From Nitrososphaerota archaeon (GTDB taxonomy: Archaea; Thermoproteota; Nitrososphaeria; Nitrososphaerales; Nitrosopumilaceae): a stretch of 37,694 nucleotides of DNA. The translations under genes were made by a program, and so were the position numbers. Of the stretch, positions 15,962 to 23,796 are shown one piece after another. Location: the NCBI GenBank assembly GCA_013288545.1, contig JABDBR010000013.1:1-37694 (forward strand), written 5' to 3'. A model generated the notes under the pieces. That model did not search any database. It was not told where the DNA came from and was given only the letters and a program-made list of their open reading frames with translations. Numbering within the stretch: the stretch's first letter is position 1; every line of letters starts with the position of its first letter.

Positions 15962-16246
15962 TTAGTCACTTGCAAGTGTCGATGCAAATATTCTGCCTTT
16001 TTCACTCAAGCCTACATTAATCTTAGAGTCATCAACTGTTGATTTGACAAAGCCTTTCTTCTCCAGCCATACGATATGCTTTGCAAGTCTTGCATAATTC
16101 AGATTTGCACCAAGTGACAAGCTAGTCTTTGCATCAGGGCCATTATCTACCATGATTTTTAATATTCGAGACAGAGTTTTCATGCTTGGCTCAAAGTTTT
16201 GTGATAGTTTTTTATCTCGAATAATATCACTAGTTCTAGAACGCAT
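15962..16246 (-). CDS. Winged-helix regulator, left copy of an inverted duplicate
   Basis: A small winged-helix DNA-binding protein of about 94 residues. Helices include MKTLSRILKIMVDNG, the recognition region SLSLGANLNYARLAKHIVWLEKKG, and a wing STVDDSKINVGLSEKG. From KKLSQNFEPS to the last few residues it is identical to the protein at 18322, and the DNA is 234/235 identical in inverted orientation. I chose ATG 16246 because AAGGGGTG sits just upstream and the TATA-like CATAAATAAT (16299-16308) would put the transcript start near 16277. Starts at 16285 or 16297 are also open. It is probably a regulator linked to the adjacent two-component genes. Confidence 0.75.
   Translation of the reverse strand: MRSRTSDIIRDKKLSQNFEPSMKTLSRILKIMVDNGPDAKTSLSLGANLNYARLAKHIVWLEKKGFVKSTVDDSKINVGLSEKGRIFASTLASD
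15979..16213. repeat. 235-bp inverted repeat, left arm
   Basis: This stretch is the reverse complement of 18409-18643 with one difference (16207 against 18415). It covers the C-terminal ~78 codons of the winged-helix gene. The 2195-bp interval between the arms holds a winged-helix gene, a histidine kinase and a response regulator. Confidence 0.95.
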
Positions 16247-16313
16247 TGTAATTACACCCCTTGCTTGTATTGTACATTGATACATGTGCGGTACCATATT
16301 ATTTATGATAGAC

Positions 16314-16380
16314 TGACAAAAAAGTCAGGTGGATTAATAATCTCGTAATGTATTCTTGCACTTGTAAATGCGGCTTAATT
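16314..16380 (+). promoter_or_regulatory. Promoter-like element related to the 21-bp operator promoters, without an obvious gene
   Basis: TGACAAAAAAGT at 16314 and CTTGTAAATGCGGCTTAAT at 16361-16379 resemble the operator site and the GCGGCTTAAT box of the arrays at 3825 and 14852. The box to TGT spacing is kept, but the upstream sites are out of 21-bp register. No convincing plus-strand gene follows (only an 11-codon frame at 16433), so it could give an RNA antisense to the gene at 16455, or be a relic. Confidence 0.35.
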
Positions 16381-16454
16381 GTGTGTGATACAATTAATTG
16401 ATAATGTGAAAAACTGCGCCTGTCTAATTGACTATGTCAAGGATCGGGATATGG

Positions 16455-16757
16455 TTAGATGTCATTTGAAAGCGTTGATGCAAATTCTTTACCTTTCTTG
16501 GTCAAACCAACTTTAATCCTAGATTTATCAATTGTTGATTCAACCAGACCTTTTTTCTCCATCCATACAATGCACTTTGCAAGTCTAGTATAATTTACAT
16601 GGGTATCAATTGATAAAGTGGTCTTTGCCTCTGCTCCCTTGTCTGTTATTGTTTTTAGTATGCGTAACAGAGTTTTTGTACTTGGTTTAAAATCAGGCTC
16701 TAATTCCTTATTCTTGATAATATCCATTGGTTTGGAACCCACCACCATATTGCCCAC
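16455..16757 (-). CDS. Winged-helix regulator, diverged third paralogue
   Basis: A 100-residue protein with the same winged-helix layout as the 15962 and 18322 products: KTLLRILKTITDKGAEAKTT, VNYTRLAKCIVWMEKKGLV, STIDKSRIKVGLTKKG. It is clearly diverged from the other two at the protein level, so it is an older duplicate. A TATA-like AACATATAA on the minus strand (about 16783-16791) fits a leaderless start at ATG 16757. It is divergent from the histidine kinase gene and separated from it by 206 bp of AT-rich sequence. It is probably a DNA-binding regulator; the targets are unknown. Confidence 0.75.
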   Translation of the reverse strand: MGNMVVGSKPMDIIKNKELEPDFKPSTKTLLRILKTITDKGAEAKTTLSIDTHVNYTRLAKCIVWMEKKGLVESTIDKSRIKVGLTKKGKEFASTLSNDI

Positions 16758-16963
16758 TATTTGTGAGGGAATATGGTTTTCATCAGTTATATGTTTTATT
16801 TTTAGTTTTTACTTGTATTTTGAAACAAACTTTATTCTCAAGAAAACCGTGATTGTTTACTTGTCAACAAATCAGGTACATGTTCAAAAGTAGGCAATAG
16901 ATTATTTCACTAGATGATACCGTTACATTGAATGATTAAGTACTGCTATGATGAGTATATCTC

Positions 16964-17857
16964 ATGCTAGTAGACAATAATGTGATATTCTACCTGTTAA
17001 TTGTATGGGCAGTTATAGTTACAATATTGTTGATTAGAATGAGACAGAAACACATCAAGCACATCAATGAATTAAGGGGAGATCAAAAACGACAGGCAGA
17101 ACAAACTGATGCAAAAGAAAAACGACAAGCAGAACAAACAGACGCAAAAGAAGTGTCAGAAAAATTAAAAGGAATTGCAAAAGATGAGTTTTCTGCCATG
17201 ATTACTCATGAATTAAACACACCGCTTGTACCAATACTAGGATACTGCAAGATGCTAAAAACATCAATGCTTGGTAGGATTGATCCAGAACAGTTGGAAG
17301 CAATTGAAATAATAGAAAAAAATGCCAAAAGACTTGAGGCTTTAATAGCTGACATTATGGATGTAAGAAAGCTTGATCTTAACAAGCTTAGATTCAAAAT
17401 AGATGATCTATCTATAGGTGCATTTTTCTCTAATATTGATTCAGATTATAAAAAGATCTTGGATGGTAAAAAATGTCAGTTTGTAATAGATCCATATAAC
17501 AAGGATCTAGTCATCAAAACAGACAAAGCAAGATTAAGACAAGTTTTTGATAACCTGATAAGCAATTCGATAAAGTTTGTTCCGGAAAGCAATGGGAAAA
17601 TTGAGATTGGCTGCATGAAAGAAAATGGCAACCTTGTTTTTTATGTAAAAGATAATGGGATTGGAATATCACAAGATAAACAAAAAGAACTTTTCCAAAA
17701 ATTCTATCAAATTGATACGTCGGAAAGAAGATCCATAGGTGGAACTGGGCTTGGCCTTGCAATTTCAAAAGGCATAGTAGAGAAACTTGGTGGAATTATC
17801 TCGGTTAAAAGTGATGGAAAAACAGAAACTACTTTTTATATGAAATTTCCGTTATGA
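16964..17857 (+). CDS. Membrane histidine kinase
   Basis: A 297-residue sensor kinase. One membrane helix spans residues ~8-25. A charged coiled coil follows, containing two exact 11-residue KRQAEQTDAKE repeats (nt 17087-17152). Then comes a HisKA domain with phospho-acceptor His in ITHELNTPLVPI, and a HATPase domain with an N box (DNLISNSIKF), a G1 box (DNGIGIS), an F region (FQKFYQ) and a G2 box (GGTGLGLAI). There is no extracellular sensor or PAS domain, so the input may be membrane state or a partner protein. It lies 79 bp before the response regulator and probably shares its transcript. It is the centre of the 2.2-kb segment enclosed by the inverted repeats. Confidence 0.92.
   Translation: MLVDNNVIFYLLIVWAVIVTILLIRMRQKHIKHINELRGDQKRQAEQTDAKEKRQAEQTDAKEVSEKLKGIAKDEFSAMITHELNTPLVPILGYCKMLKTSMLGRIDPEQLEAIEIIEKNAKRLEALIADIMDVRKLDLNKLRFKIDDLSIGAFFSNIDSDYKKILDGKKCQFVIDPYNKDLVIKTDKARLRQVFDNLISNSIKFVPESNGKIEIGCMKENGNLVFYVKDNGIGISQDKQKELFQKFYQIDTSERRSIGGTGLGLAISKGIVEKLGGIISVKSDGKTETTFYMKFPL
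17087..17152 (+). repeat. Two tandem 33-bp units in the kinase linker
   Basis: Two in-frame copies encode KRQAEQTDAKE twice and differ only at silent positions. The unit length of 11 residues (three helical turns) suits a coiled-coil linker whose length could vary between strains. Confidence 0.85.
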
Positions 17858-17936
17858 TTGCAAATAAAATTTCCAGAGTAATTGGCATGATGTACAATGC
17901 TCCTTATATGGCATCATCTACATATGATATCAGGTT

Positions 17937-18311
17937 ATGAAAATTCTTCTCATTGACGATAATAGTGATATTACAAAAATGCTTCAAAAGTATATGACAA
18001 TCAAGGGTCACTCATGTACTATAGCCAATACTGGCCAGAGCGGTCTTGATCTCATTAATAATCAGACATTTGATGTAGTAATACTTGACATTGCAATGCC
18101 TACATTTTCAGGCAATGATGTTATAGATGTGTTACATAAAAGTGGAAAAATAAAAAATCAAAATATAGTAACATTGACAGCATCCATACTGACTGGTGAT
18201 ATAGAATCCGTGCTCAAAAACAAAGGTGTTCATTCATGTTTGAAAAAACCAATCGATCCAGATGTTCTCTTAGATCATATACAACAGTTTGGAAATAAAA
18301 ATAAAGCATGA
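17937..18311 (+). CDS. Receiver-only response regulator (CheY-like)
   Basis: A 124-residue single receiver domain. Acidic residues IDDN near the N-terminus, the phospho-acceptor Asp in VVILDIAMP (residue ~52), Thr in TLTAS and the Lys in CLKKPID (residue ~105) are all present, so it should be phosphorylatable. There is no output domain, as is usual for archaeal regulators. The partner is probably the kinase just upstream. The next gene, a winged-helix protein, starts 10 bp after its stop with GAGG before the ATG, so kinase, receiver and winged helix look like a three-gene unit in which the winged helix could supply the DNA-binding output. Confidence 0.92.
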   Translation: MKILLIDDNSDITKMLQKYMTIKGHSCTIANTGQSGLDLINNQTFDVVILDIAMPTFSGNDVIDVLHKSGKIKNQNIVTLTASILTGDIESVLKNKGVHSCLKKPIDPDVLLDHIQQFGNKNKA

Positions 18312-18321
18312 GGAAGTTTTG

Positions 18322-18657
18322 ATGAAAGGCACACATGGAACTCGTGAAACACAACAGATCAAACTGTTGGCAGATAGATTAAAGAAAATAACCGAAATTA
18401 TAAAGCAAAAAAAATTATCACAAAACTTTGAGCCAAGCATGAAAACTCTGTCTCGAATATTAAAAATCATGGTAGATAATGGCCCTGATGCAAAGACTAG
18501 CTTGTCACTTGGTGCAAATCTGAATTATGCAAGACTTGCAAAGCATATCGTATGGCTGGAGAAGAAAGGCTTTGTCAAATCAACAGTTGATGACTCTAAG
18601 ATTAATGTAGGCTTGAGTGAAAAAGGCAGAATATTTGCATCGATGCTTTTAGAGTAA
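18322..18657 (+). CDS. Winged-helix regulator, right copy of inverted duplicate, in the two-component operon
   Basis: A winged-helix protein of about 111 residues with an N-terminal basic helix (residues ~10-30) absent from its near-identical twin at 15962. From KKLSQNFEPS to GRIFAS the two are the same. I chose ATG 18322 because it follows GAGG at a suitable distance and lies 10 bp after the response-regulator stop; the frame is open upstream to 18289 inside that gene. It may be the output partner of the receiver protein, which is inference from gene order. The tail MLLE differs from TLASD in the twin. Confidence 0.8.
   Translation: MKGTHGTRETQQIKLLADRLKKITEIIKQKKLSQNFEPSMKTLSRILKIMVDNGPDAKTSLSLGANLNYARLAKHIVWLEKKGFVKSTVDDSKINVGLSEKGRIFASMLLE
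18409..18643. repeat. 235-bp inverted repeat, right arm
   Basis: Reverse complement of 15979-16213 with one mismatch. The identity ends within the coding regions at both sides, as expected after gene conversion or a recent inverted duplication. Confidence 0.95.
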
Positions 18658-18677
18658 CAACCAATTGAACCGTTTGA

Positions 18678-18914
18678 TCATTTGTCAAATTCACTATTGT
18701 CGTGGTTGAGTTCTTCATACGTCATTCTTCCGGTTTTTTCTAATAAAATTCCGCCTAATGATGCAGCCATCATGCCATATATAGAAGCAAGTGTAATATC
18801 TTTATTTTTGTAATGTTTAAGGTGTTTTTGTAATCTGAGGCATTCATGATAAATTGCCATTTCGAGTTTATTGTTTTCATCCAATGAATCCCTGATGTTT
18901 TCAAAATTTCTCAT
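18678..18914 (-). CDS. Small hypothetical helical protein
   Basis: A 78-residue protein I do not recognise. The N-terminal half is a charged helix (LDENNKLEMAIYHECLRLQKHLKHYKNK). It is followed by a mildly hydrophobic segment IYGMMAASLGGILLEKTG and an acidic tail. It is not clearly membrane-bound and lacks a Cys motif. It is convergent with the winged-helix gene, 20 bp away. Confidence 0.6.
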   Translation of the reverse strand: MRNFENIRDSLDENNKLEMAIYHECLRLQKHLKHYKNKDITLASIYGMMAASLGGILLEKTGRMTYEELNHDNSEFDK

Positions 18915-18961
18915 TTTATTTGGTCGCCTTTACAGGTCAATGTTGATACTTATACCCTGTT

Positions 18962-19010
18962 ATGCTTTCATATCTGATGTCATGCTTTCATATCTGATGT
19001 CATGCTTTCA
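18962..19010. repeat. 20-bp tandem repeat, 2.5 copies
   Basis: The unit ATGCTTTCATATCTGATGTC occurs twice with a further half copy, upstream of the minus-strand gene at 18914. It is not in a gene. Confidence 0.9.
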
Positions 19011-19535
19011 AAGCTAACTTTCTCATGCCTGTGGAATCATGAACTCTATACTAGTGGATCAAAAGCTCGGCATGAATCATTTTATGTTCAATTGGGGATC
19101 TGCTTGTGAATAAAATTTTAAAGATTGGAACTTAAGGCCAAAAACGGGTAGTCTTTTGGTGACAGCTCCAACTGGTATGATTTTCTTGTAATAGTATTTA
19201 GATGATGCTGATAAATCACACGTTTAACTTTTAAATAATTTTAGTAATCTTTTGCCAGTTAAAATAAAAAATTGGGAATGCAAGAAATGTGTGAACTGGA
19301 ATCAATCGTTTGGCAAGCTTGTTGAATCTTTAAAAAAGATCTCTTAGATGGAACCAAAATGGGTTCCTAAACCGATACGAGTTTAAAACTATGTAAAAAA
19401 TATATAAAAAAATGGTTGATTTTGATATTTTTAGAACATTTTGTGGTTTTTTAATATCTGGTTCAAGGCGGTTCAAACCATAAAAGGCCCAACTCTGGAC
19501 CGATAACTTTCATATTCTGGTATTACGTATAGTAT
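19011..19535. other. Intergenic stretch without a recognised gene
   Basis: About 520 bp of AT-rich sequence between the 20-bp repeat and the Lrp-type regulator. I see no convincing coding frame, tRNA or hairpin. Near its right end GGTTCAA occurs twice within GGTTCAAGGCGGTTCAAACC (19461-19480), a possible operator for the following regulator gene. Confidence 0.4.
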
Positions 19536-20042
19536 GTGTCAAGAAATAACCGAGTGGCAAATATGGATAAAAAACCGATTTATTTATCATCCACGGACAA
19601 AAAAATACTAAAGGGACTTTTAACTCCAAATGGGAAGGTTTCATCAAAAGTGTTGGCAAGGAAGCTTGGAATGCCGGCAACTACTGTACAACGAAGACGC
19701 AAGCGACTTGAAAGAGATTTTCTTACAGTCGCATACTCGCTCAACCTTGAGAGATTTGGTTGGCACAGAGTAGATTTTCTTATTGCAACAGAGAATGGTA
19801 AGACTGAATCTGTTGGAAAGGCACTTTTAAAACGTGAGGAAGTTATCTATGTGGGCAAGAGCATAGGACAGCAGACAATAGACCTTCGGGTTGATACCAT
19901 ATTGAAGGACAATGGAGAGATATTGAGGATGATGGAACTTTTGAAGGCGATGCCTGGTATCAAGGACGTGGTTTGGACAGAGGTTGTCGAGATCATGGGA
20001 CGGAAAATATCCGTGCCTGAACAAATCTTAGACAGACTTTGA
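19536..20042 (+). CDS. Lrp/AsnC-type transcription regulator
   Basis: A 168-residue protein. The N-terminal winged helix (residues ~15-60) reads LSSTDKKILKGLL, VSSKVLARKLGMPATTVQRRRKRLE. The C-terminal ~90 residues have the alternating strands and helices of an effector-binding/oligomerisation domain (VDFLIATENG, VIYVGKSIGQQTIDLRV, GIKDVVWTEVVEIMG). This variant is common in Thaumarchaeota. The start is GTG 19536 or ATG 19563; the fold begins after the latter. Direct GGTTCAA repeats ~60 bp upstream may be its own operator. Targets and ligand are unknown. Confidence 0.85.
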   Translation: MSRNNRVANMDKKPIYLSSTDKKILKGLLTPNGKVSSKVLARKLGMPATTVQRRRKRLERDFLTVAYSLNLERFGWHRVDFLIATENGKTESVGKALLKREEVIYVGKSIGQQTIDLRVDTILKDNGEILRMMELLKAMPGIKDVVWTEVVEIMGRKISVPEQILDRL

Positions 20043-20246
20043 TTCTGACTAGATGATAAGTTCTGTTGCATTCAGACTTGTCTCATGCGTCTAGTGTATT
20101 TTGTTGATGACTAGTACATCCATCACTAATCCATTACAAAAACCATTATTTCAAAACTTTTGGTTTTTAACGGACTAGAGGTTCCATTGGGAACTATTTC
20201 TGCCATCTTTGCCTGATCTAATGGAACTCTCTCTTTTGTATCATGC

Positions 20247-20492
20247 TTGCGTAAAGGATGGTGTAGTCATCTAGAATTGAATAAATATTCGCCAATTGGG
20301 ATTAATGGTAACAAGATAGAAGAGATAGCAAGAAAATTTTTACAACAACATCATGAAGTTCGTAATATCGAAGTGGTACGATTTGAAAATGGAATTTGGT
20401 CTGTGCACGCAGAGGTTCATTCATCATCAGGTTATGGCGTTAGAAACCTAAAAGTCGATGATATCACTGGCAAGATAATCAGTGTAGAATAA
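20247..20492 (+). CDS. Small PepSY-like hypothetical protein
   Basis: An 81-residue frame whose only in-frame start is TTG 20247. The body (GNKIEEIARKFLQQHHEVRN.. then EVHSSSGYGVRNLKVDDITGKIISVE) has the helix followed by strands ending in D..TGKI..V that is seen in PepSY-type domains. No signal peptide is visible, so it may be cytoplasmic or its start may be misplaced. It is flanked by non-coding gaps with no operon partner. The function is unknown. Confidence 0.6.
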   Translation: MRKGWCSHLELNKYSPIGINGNKIEEIARKFLQQHHEVRNIEVVRFENGIWSVHAEVHSSSGYGVRNLKVDDITGKIISVE

Positions 20493-20568
20493 AAATTTGA
20501 ACTAGTTTTGTAACGAGTCTATATTCCTTAATCTAACAATATAAAGCACGTTGATCTGTTAAATTATC

Positions 20569-20655
20569 ATGAAGAAAACTAAGCATTCTAAAGAATTTAT
20601 CCAGAAAAAATTTGATGAATTAATGAAGAAACGTAAAAAAGAGGAAAACAGCTAA
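20569..20655 (+). CDS. Tiny lysine-rich protein (28 residues)
   Basis: MKKTKHSKEF then IQKKFDELMKKRKKEENS: a highly basic short helix. A TATA-like AATATAAAG at 20538-20546 lies ~25-30 nt before the ATG, as expected for a leaderless archaeal gene, which is the main support. It could bind nucleic acid. The length leaves real doubt. Confidence 0.35.
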   Translation: MKKTKHSKEFIQKKFDELMKKRKKEENS

Positions 20656-20773
20656 AACATGTAAGTGTGGTGATAGCAATTTCACCCAAATTTTATTTCA
20701 TACATGAAAAATGAGGATATCTGAATTTTATTTGCTGTGATACTGTATTATATTGGTAGTTTGCAGTAAATGC

Positions 20774-22180
20774 GTGAAAATTCTAATTGCGATAATTTTG
20801 AGTTTATCTGTATTTGCAGGAGTTGGATCTAGTTTTGCCCAGGTGCAACCACCGGGTTTTACAGATGCTGTAAATATTAGCCAAGTCTCTGCTGATTCTG
20901 AATTGCCACATGTTTTAGTATCAGGTGATGGAATTTTTGCAATATGGACTCAATCAAGTCATGGCAAGTCTGATGTCTTTTTCTCAAAAAGTATGGATGG
21001 TGGAAATACATTTGCCAGTCCAGTTAATTTATCCGGGGCAACAAACGGCCAGTCAAGTTATCCACAATTTGTAGAAAATAACAATCACATCTATGTGGTA
21101 TGGCAATCATCGCTTTCTGGCGCATCTAGCATATTGGTGACAAAAAGCCTAGACGGAGGCACTAGTTTTGAAAAACCAGTGCAGATAAGCGACGCATCGC
21201 AACTTTCAGCCTTTCCACAGATAGCACTATCTGGGAACCAAGTATACTCGTCATGGATTGAAAAGTCTGCCGACAATTCTACTAATGTAATATTTGCAAA
21301 AAGTGATGCCCAAGGTAATACATTTGGAGCACCATTACACGTAACTCATAACATTGGAAATTCTGGGATTCCAAAACTATCTGCAAATGCAGACCAGGTC
21401 TATCTCACATGGGAGGATAACAGCAGGGGCGACTATGAAGTGTTTCTAAGCAAGAGCAGCGATTCTGGCGCATCATTTCATGTTCCAGTTGACATCAGCA
21501 CCACCACTGGACAATCAGGAACACCAGAGGTTGTAGTATCTGGAAATAATGTGTATGCTGTATGGATGGATAACACATCTGGAAATTATGATATATTTTT
21601 CACAAAAAGCACTGATGGCGGAAACACATTTGCAAAACCTATTGACATTACAAGTCTCAAAGGTGATTCTGGATATCCACAGCTTGCAGTATGGAAAAAC
21701 AACATCTATGTCACATGGACCCAGACCATGACTGGCATAAACTATGATGTCTATTTTGTAAAAAGCACTAACAATGGAGACACTTTTGACACGCCAATAA
21801 ACTTGAGCAATAATTTTGGTCCATCCGGATGGCCAAAGATTGCATCTGATGGAAATATCTATGTAAGCTGGGTCGACAGCAGTCCTGGAAAATTTGATGT
21901 CATGATTACTAAAAGCACTGATGGTGGAAATACATTTGAAAACGCTACAAACCTGAGTCACTCCAAAACAGAGTCATATGAAAATGACATGGCTACACTA
22001 GGAAATGTTGTATACATGGTGTGGCAAGAGGGTCAGAGTGGAAATCATACGATTGTATTTTCAAAGAGCACAACATTTGTGCCAGAGTTTGGCCCGCTTG
22101 CATCAATTGCATTGGTATTATCACTAGTTTCCATAATTGCAATCTCGTACAGGTCTAGCTTGAAATTAAAAATTAATTAA
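20774..22180 (+). CDS. Secreted seven-repeat beta-propeller (sialidase/BNR-like) with PEFG-CTERM
   Basis: A secreted protein of about 468 residues. The signal peptide is VKILIAIILSLSVFAGVGSSFAQ; I chose GTG 20774, since the longer TTG 20753 start adds CSKC ahead of it. The body repeats a unit of ~50 residues: YPQ/IPKL....VYV.W....G..DVFF.KS.DGGNTF..P.N/DIS. Seven complete S.DGG.TF (Asp-box-like) units are present, fitting a seven-bladed propeller. The end is VPEFGP, a hydrophobic helix and YRSSLKLKIN, a PEFG-CTERM anchor. Catalytic residues of a sialidase were not identified, so it may be a binding or adhesion protein. It overlaps the convergent gene at 22173 by 8 bp. Confidence 0.88.
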   Translation: MKILIAIILSLSVFAGVGSSFAQVQPPGFTDAVNISQVSADSELPHVLVSGDGIFAIWTQSSHGKSDVFFSKSMDGGNTFASPVNLSGATNGQSSYPQFVENNNHIYVVWQSSLSGASSILVTKSLDGGTSFEKPVQISDASQLSAFPQIALSGNQVYSSWIEKSADNSTNVIFAKSDAQGNTFGAPLHVTHNIGNSGIPKLSANADQVYLTWEDNSRGDYEVFLSKSSDSGASFHVPVDISTTTGQSGTPEVVVSGNNVYAVWMDNTSGNYDIFFTKSTDGGNTFAKPIDITSLKGDSGYPQLAVWKNNIYVTWTQTMTGINYDVYFVKSTNNGDTFDTPINLSNNFGPSGWPKIASDGNIYVSWVDSSPGKFDVMITKSTDGGNTFENATNLSHSKTESYENDMATLGNVVYMVWQEGQSGNHTIVFSKSTTFVPEFGPLASIALVLSLVSIIAISYRSSLKLKIN

Positions 22181-22589
22181 TTATTTCCAAGAGTTCGACA
22201 AGACCACATTTGGTATTTTTTGTATTCAGATCCAAAAATGCAATACGGCGCTCATCAAAACCTTTGACAGGATTTACCAGAATGGTTGCACCTTTTCTTG
22301 CAAATTCTTCTAGTTCTGATTCGATATTTTTTACCTCAAAACACAGGTGGTGAATTCCTCCTCCGGACTTGGCAAACTCGCTTATTGCAGAATCTTGTGA
22401 TGATGGCTCGATCAACTCTAGAAATGGGTCTCCTATTTTTAGGAGACAGATGTTGACTTTTTGGCTGCCAACTGGCATTATGGCACTAGTTGTCTCAAAG
22501 TCAAGATAGTTCTTTAGCTCACCCAGTGATTCCTGGATGCTTTTTACTACAATGCCGATGTGGTGCAATTTCATCAAACTTGTGTTCAT
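22173..22589 (-). CDS. VOC-family protein, methylmalonyl-CoA epimerase-like
   Basis: A protein of about 138 residues with two beta-alpha-beta-beta-beta units of the vicinal-oxygen-chelate fold: MKLHHIGIVVKSIQESL...F, then GGGIHHLCFEVKNIESELEEFARKG. Putative metal ligands are the His in HHIG, the His in IHHLCFE and the Glu in GLVELLE. ELIEPSSQDSAISEFAKSGGGIHH matches the pattern of methylmalonyl-CoA epimerases, which would serve the 3-hydroxypropionate/4-hydroxybutyrate carbon-fixation cycle; another VOC activity is possible. I chose ATG 22589, ~25 nt after an AT-rich element; the longer frame overlaps the divergent mqnE-like gene. ATG 22574 is the alternative. Confidence 0.75.
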   Translation of the reverse strand: MNTSLMKLHHIGIVVKSIQESLGELKNYLDFETTSAIMPVGSQKVNICLLKIGDPFLELIEPSSQDSAISEFAKSGGGIHHLCFEVKNIESELEEFARKGATILVNPVKGFDERRIAFLDLNTKNTKCGLVELLEIIN

Positions 22590-22615
22590 GCTGAGATACA
22601 ATAATCTAGCGCTAC

Positions 22616-22632
22616 CTGTTAATTTTATATTG
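22616..22632. promoter_or_regulatory. AT-rich divergent promoter between VOC and mqnE-like genes
   Basis: The stretch GTTAATTTTATATTGAT sits ~30 nt from both start codons (22589 on minus, 22654 on plus) in a 64-bp gap. The same AT-rich element could act as the TATA box in both directions. Confidence 0.45.
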
Positions 22633-22653
22633 ATACCAAATTCAAGTGATATC

Positions 22654-23751
22654 ATGCTGGAAAAACTAGTCAAGGACTCTGAAGCACTTGAGAAAGCAAT
22701 TGCAGGCGAAGAGCTCACCTATGACGACGGAATAGAGTTGATGTCTTATGATAATCTCTACATGCTTGGTGCAGCAGCAGACCTGGTTAGGCAAAAAAGT
22801 GTTGGACAGCAAGTTACCTTTGCAGCTTCATACTACATGAATTACACAAATGTCTGTGCTGCAAGTTGTCAAATGTGCGCATTTTATAGAAAGGGAACCG
22901 AATCTGATGCTTATACGTTATCTGCAAAAGATATCGAGGGCCGTGTTGCAATTGCCAAAAGCCTGGGTGCAACAGAGGTACACATTGTTGGCGGTTTTCA
23001 TCCTGAACTTCCACTAGAATATTACGAAGAGATGTTCAAGACCATAAAAAAGAGTCATCCTGAGATGCACATCAAGGCATTAACTGCAGCAGAGGTCTTT
23101 TTCATTGCACGACTGACAAAAAATTCTGTAAAAGAGGTTTTGACTAGATTAAAGACTGCTGGACTTGATACCATGCCTGGTGGAGGTGCTGAGCTCTTTC
23201 ACCCTGATGTTAGAAATAAAATAGTTCGTGGTAAGTGCTCTGGACAAGAGTGGCTTGATACTATAGAGCAAGCACATAACCTTGGAATCAAAAGCAATGT
23301 GACGATGCTCTTTGGACACATTGAAAAACCTGAACATATCATTGATCACTTGGTCAAGATACGCGAAGTGCAAAAGAGGACCAAGGGATTTCTTACACTG
23401 ATACCGTTAAAGTTTAGTCTTGATAATACAGAGCTTGAAAAGAAGGGGTTGGTGACCTCTGAGAGCTCGTCTACATATGATCTTAGAGTGACTGCCGTCT
23501 CAAGACTGATGCTTGCAAACCAGCTTGACAACATTTCTGTATACTGGGTTGCACTTGGTAAGAAACTTGCACAAGTTGCACTCACATATGGTGGAAACGA
23601 TCTAGTGGGAACTGCATTCTCTGAAGAAATCTACAAGGCAGCAGGCAAGGGAACAAACTCTTCTATAATTGAGCTTGCAAACATGATAAAAGAAATTGGG
23701 CGCGAACCTGCTCAGAGAGATACGTTCTTCAAAGTTTTAAAAAAATTCTAG
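22654..23751 (+). CDS. mqnE: Radical SAM aminofutalosine synthase-like protein (MqnE)
   Basis: A 365-residue radical SAM enzyme. The [4Fe-4S] cluster motif is CAASCQMC (C68, C72, C75), CX3CX2C. HIVGGFHPELPLEYY, HIKALTAAEV, GLDTMPGGGAELF and NVTMLFGHIE match MqnE better than MqnC or CofH. In the family MqnE joins 3-[(1-carboxyvinyl)oxy]benzoate and SAM to form aminofutalosine, a step of menaquinone synthesis by the futalosine route. The start at ATG 22654 follows the AT-rich element at 22616; the frame is open to 22537 inside the divergent gene. An mqnD-like gene lies ~1 kb downstream on the other strand. MqnC or CofH activity is not excluded. Confidence 0.85.
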   Translation: MLEKLVKDSEALEKAIAGEELTYDDGIELMSYDNLYMLGAAADLVRQKSVGQQVTFAASYYMNYTNVCAASCQMCAFYRKGTESDAYTLSAKDIEGRVAIAKSLGATEVHIVGGFHPELPLEYYEEMFKTIKKSHPEMHIKALTAAEVFFIARLTKNSVKEVLTRLKTAGLDTMPGGGAELFHPDVRNKIVRGKCSGQEWLDTIEQAHNLGIKSNVTMLFGHIEKPEHIIDHLVKIREVQKRTKGFLTLIPLKFSLDNTELEKKGLVTSESSSTYDLRVTAVSRLMLANQLDNISVYWVALGKKLAQVALTYGGNDLVGTAFSEEIYKAAGKGTNSSIIELANMIKEIGREPAQRDTFFKVLKKF

Positions 23752-23796
23752 AATATCATCTACAATTTTTTTACGACTAGTTTTCAGATTGTAACT

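Noticed and set aside
19440-19500. Possible tRNA or structured RNA around GGTTCAAGGCGGTTCAAACC
   Set aside because: The TPsiC-like GGTTCAA occurs, but no acceptor stem, D arm or anticodon arm can be paired around it; the GC content is too low for an archaeal tRNA.
21515-21961. 148-codon minus-strand frame inside the beta-propeller gene
   Set aside because: It follows the repeat period of the sense gene and has no known motif or start context.
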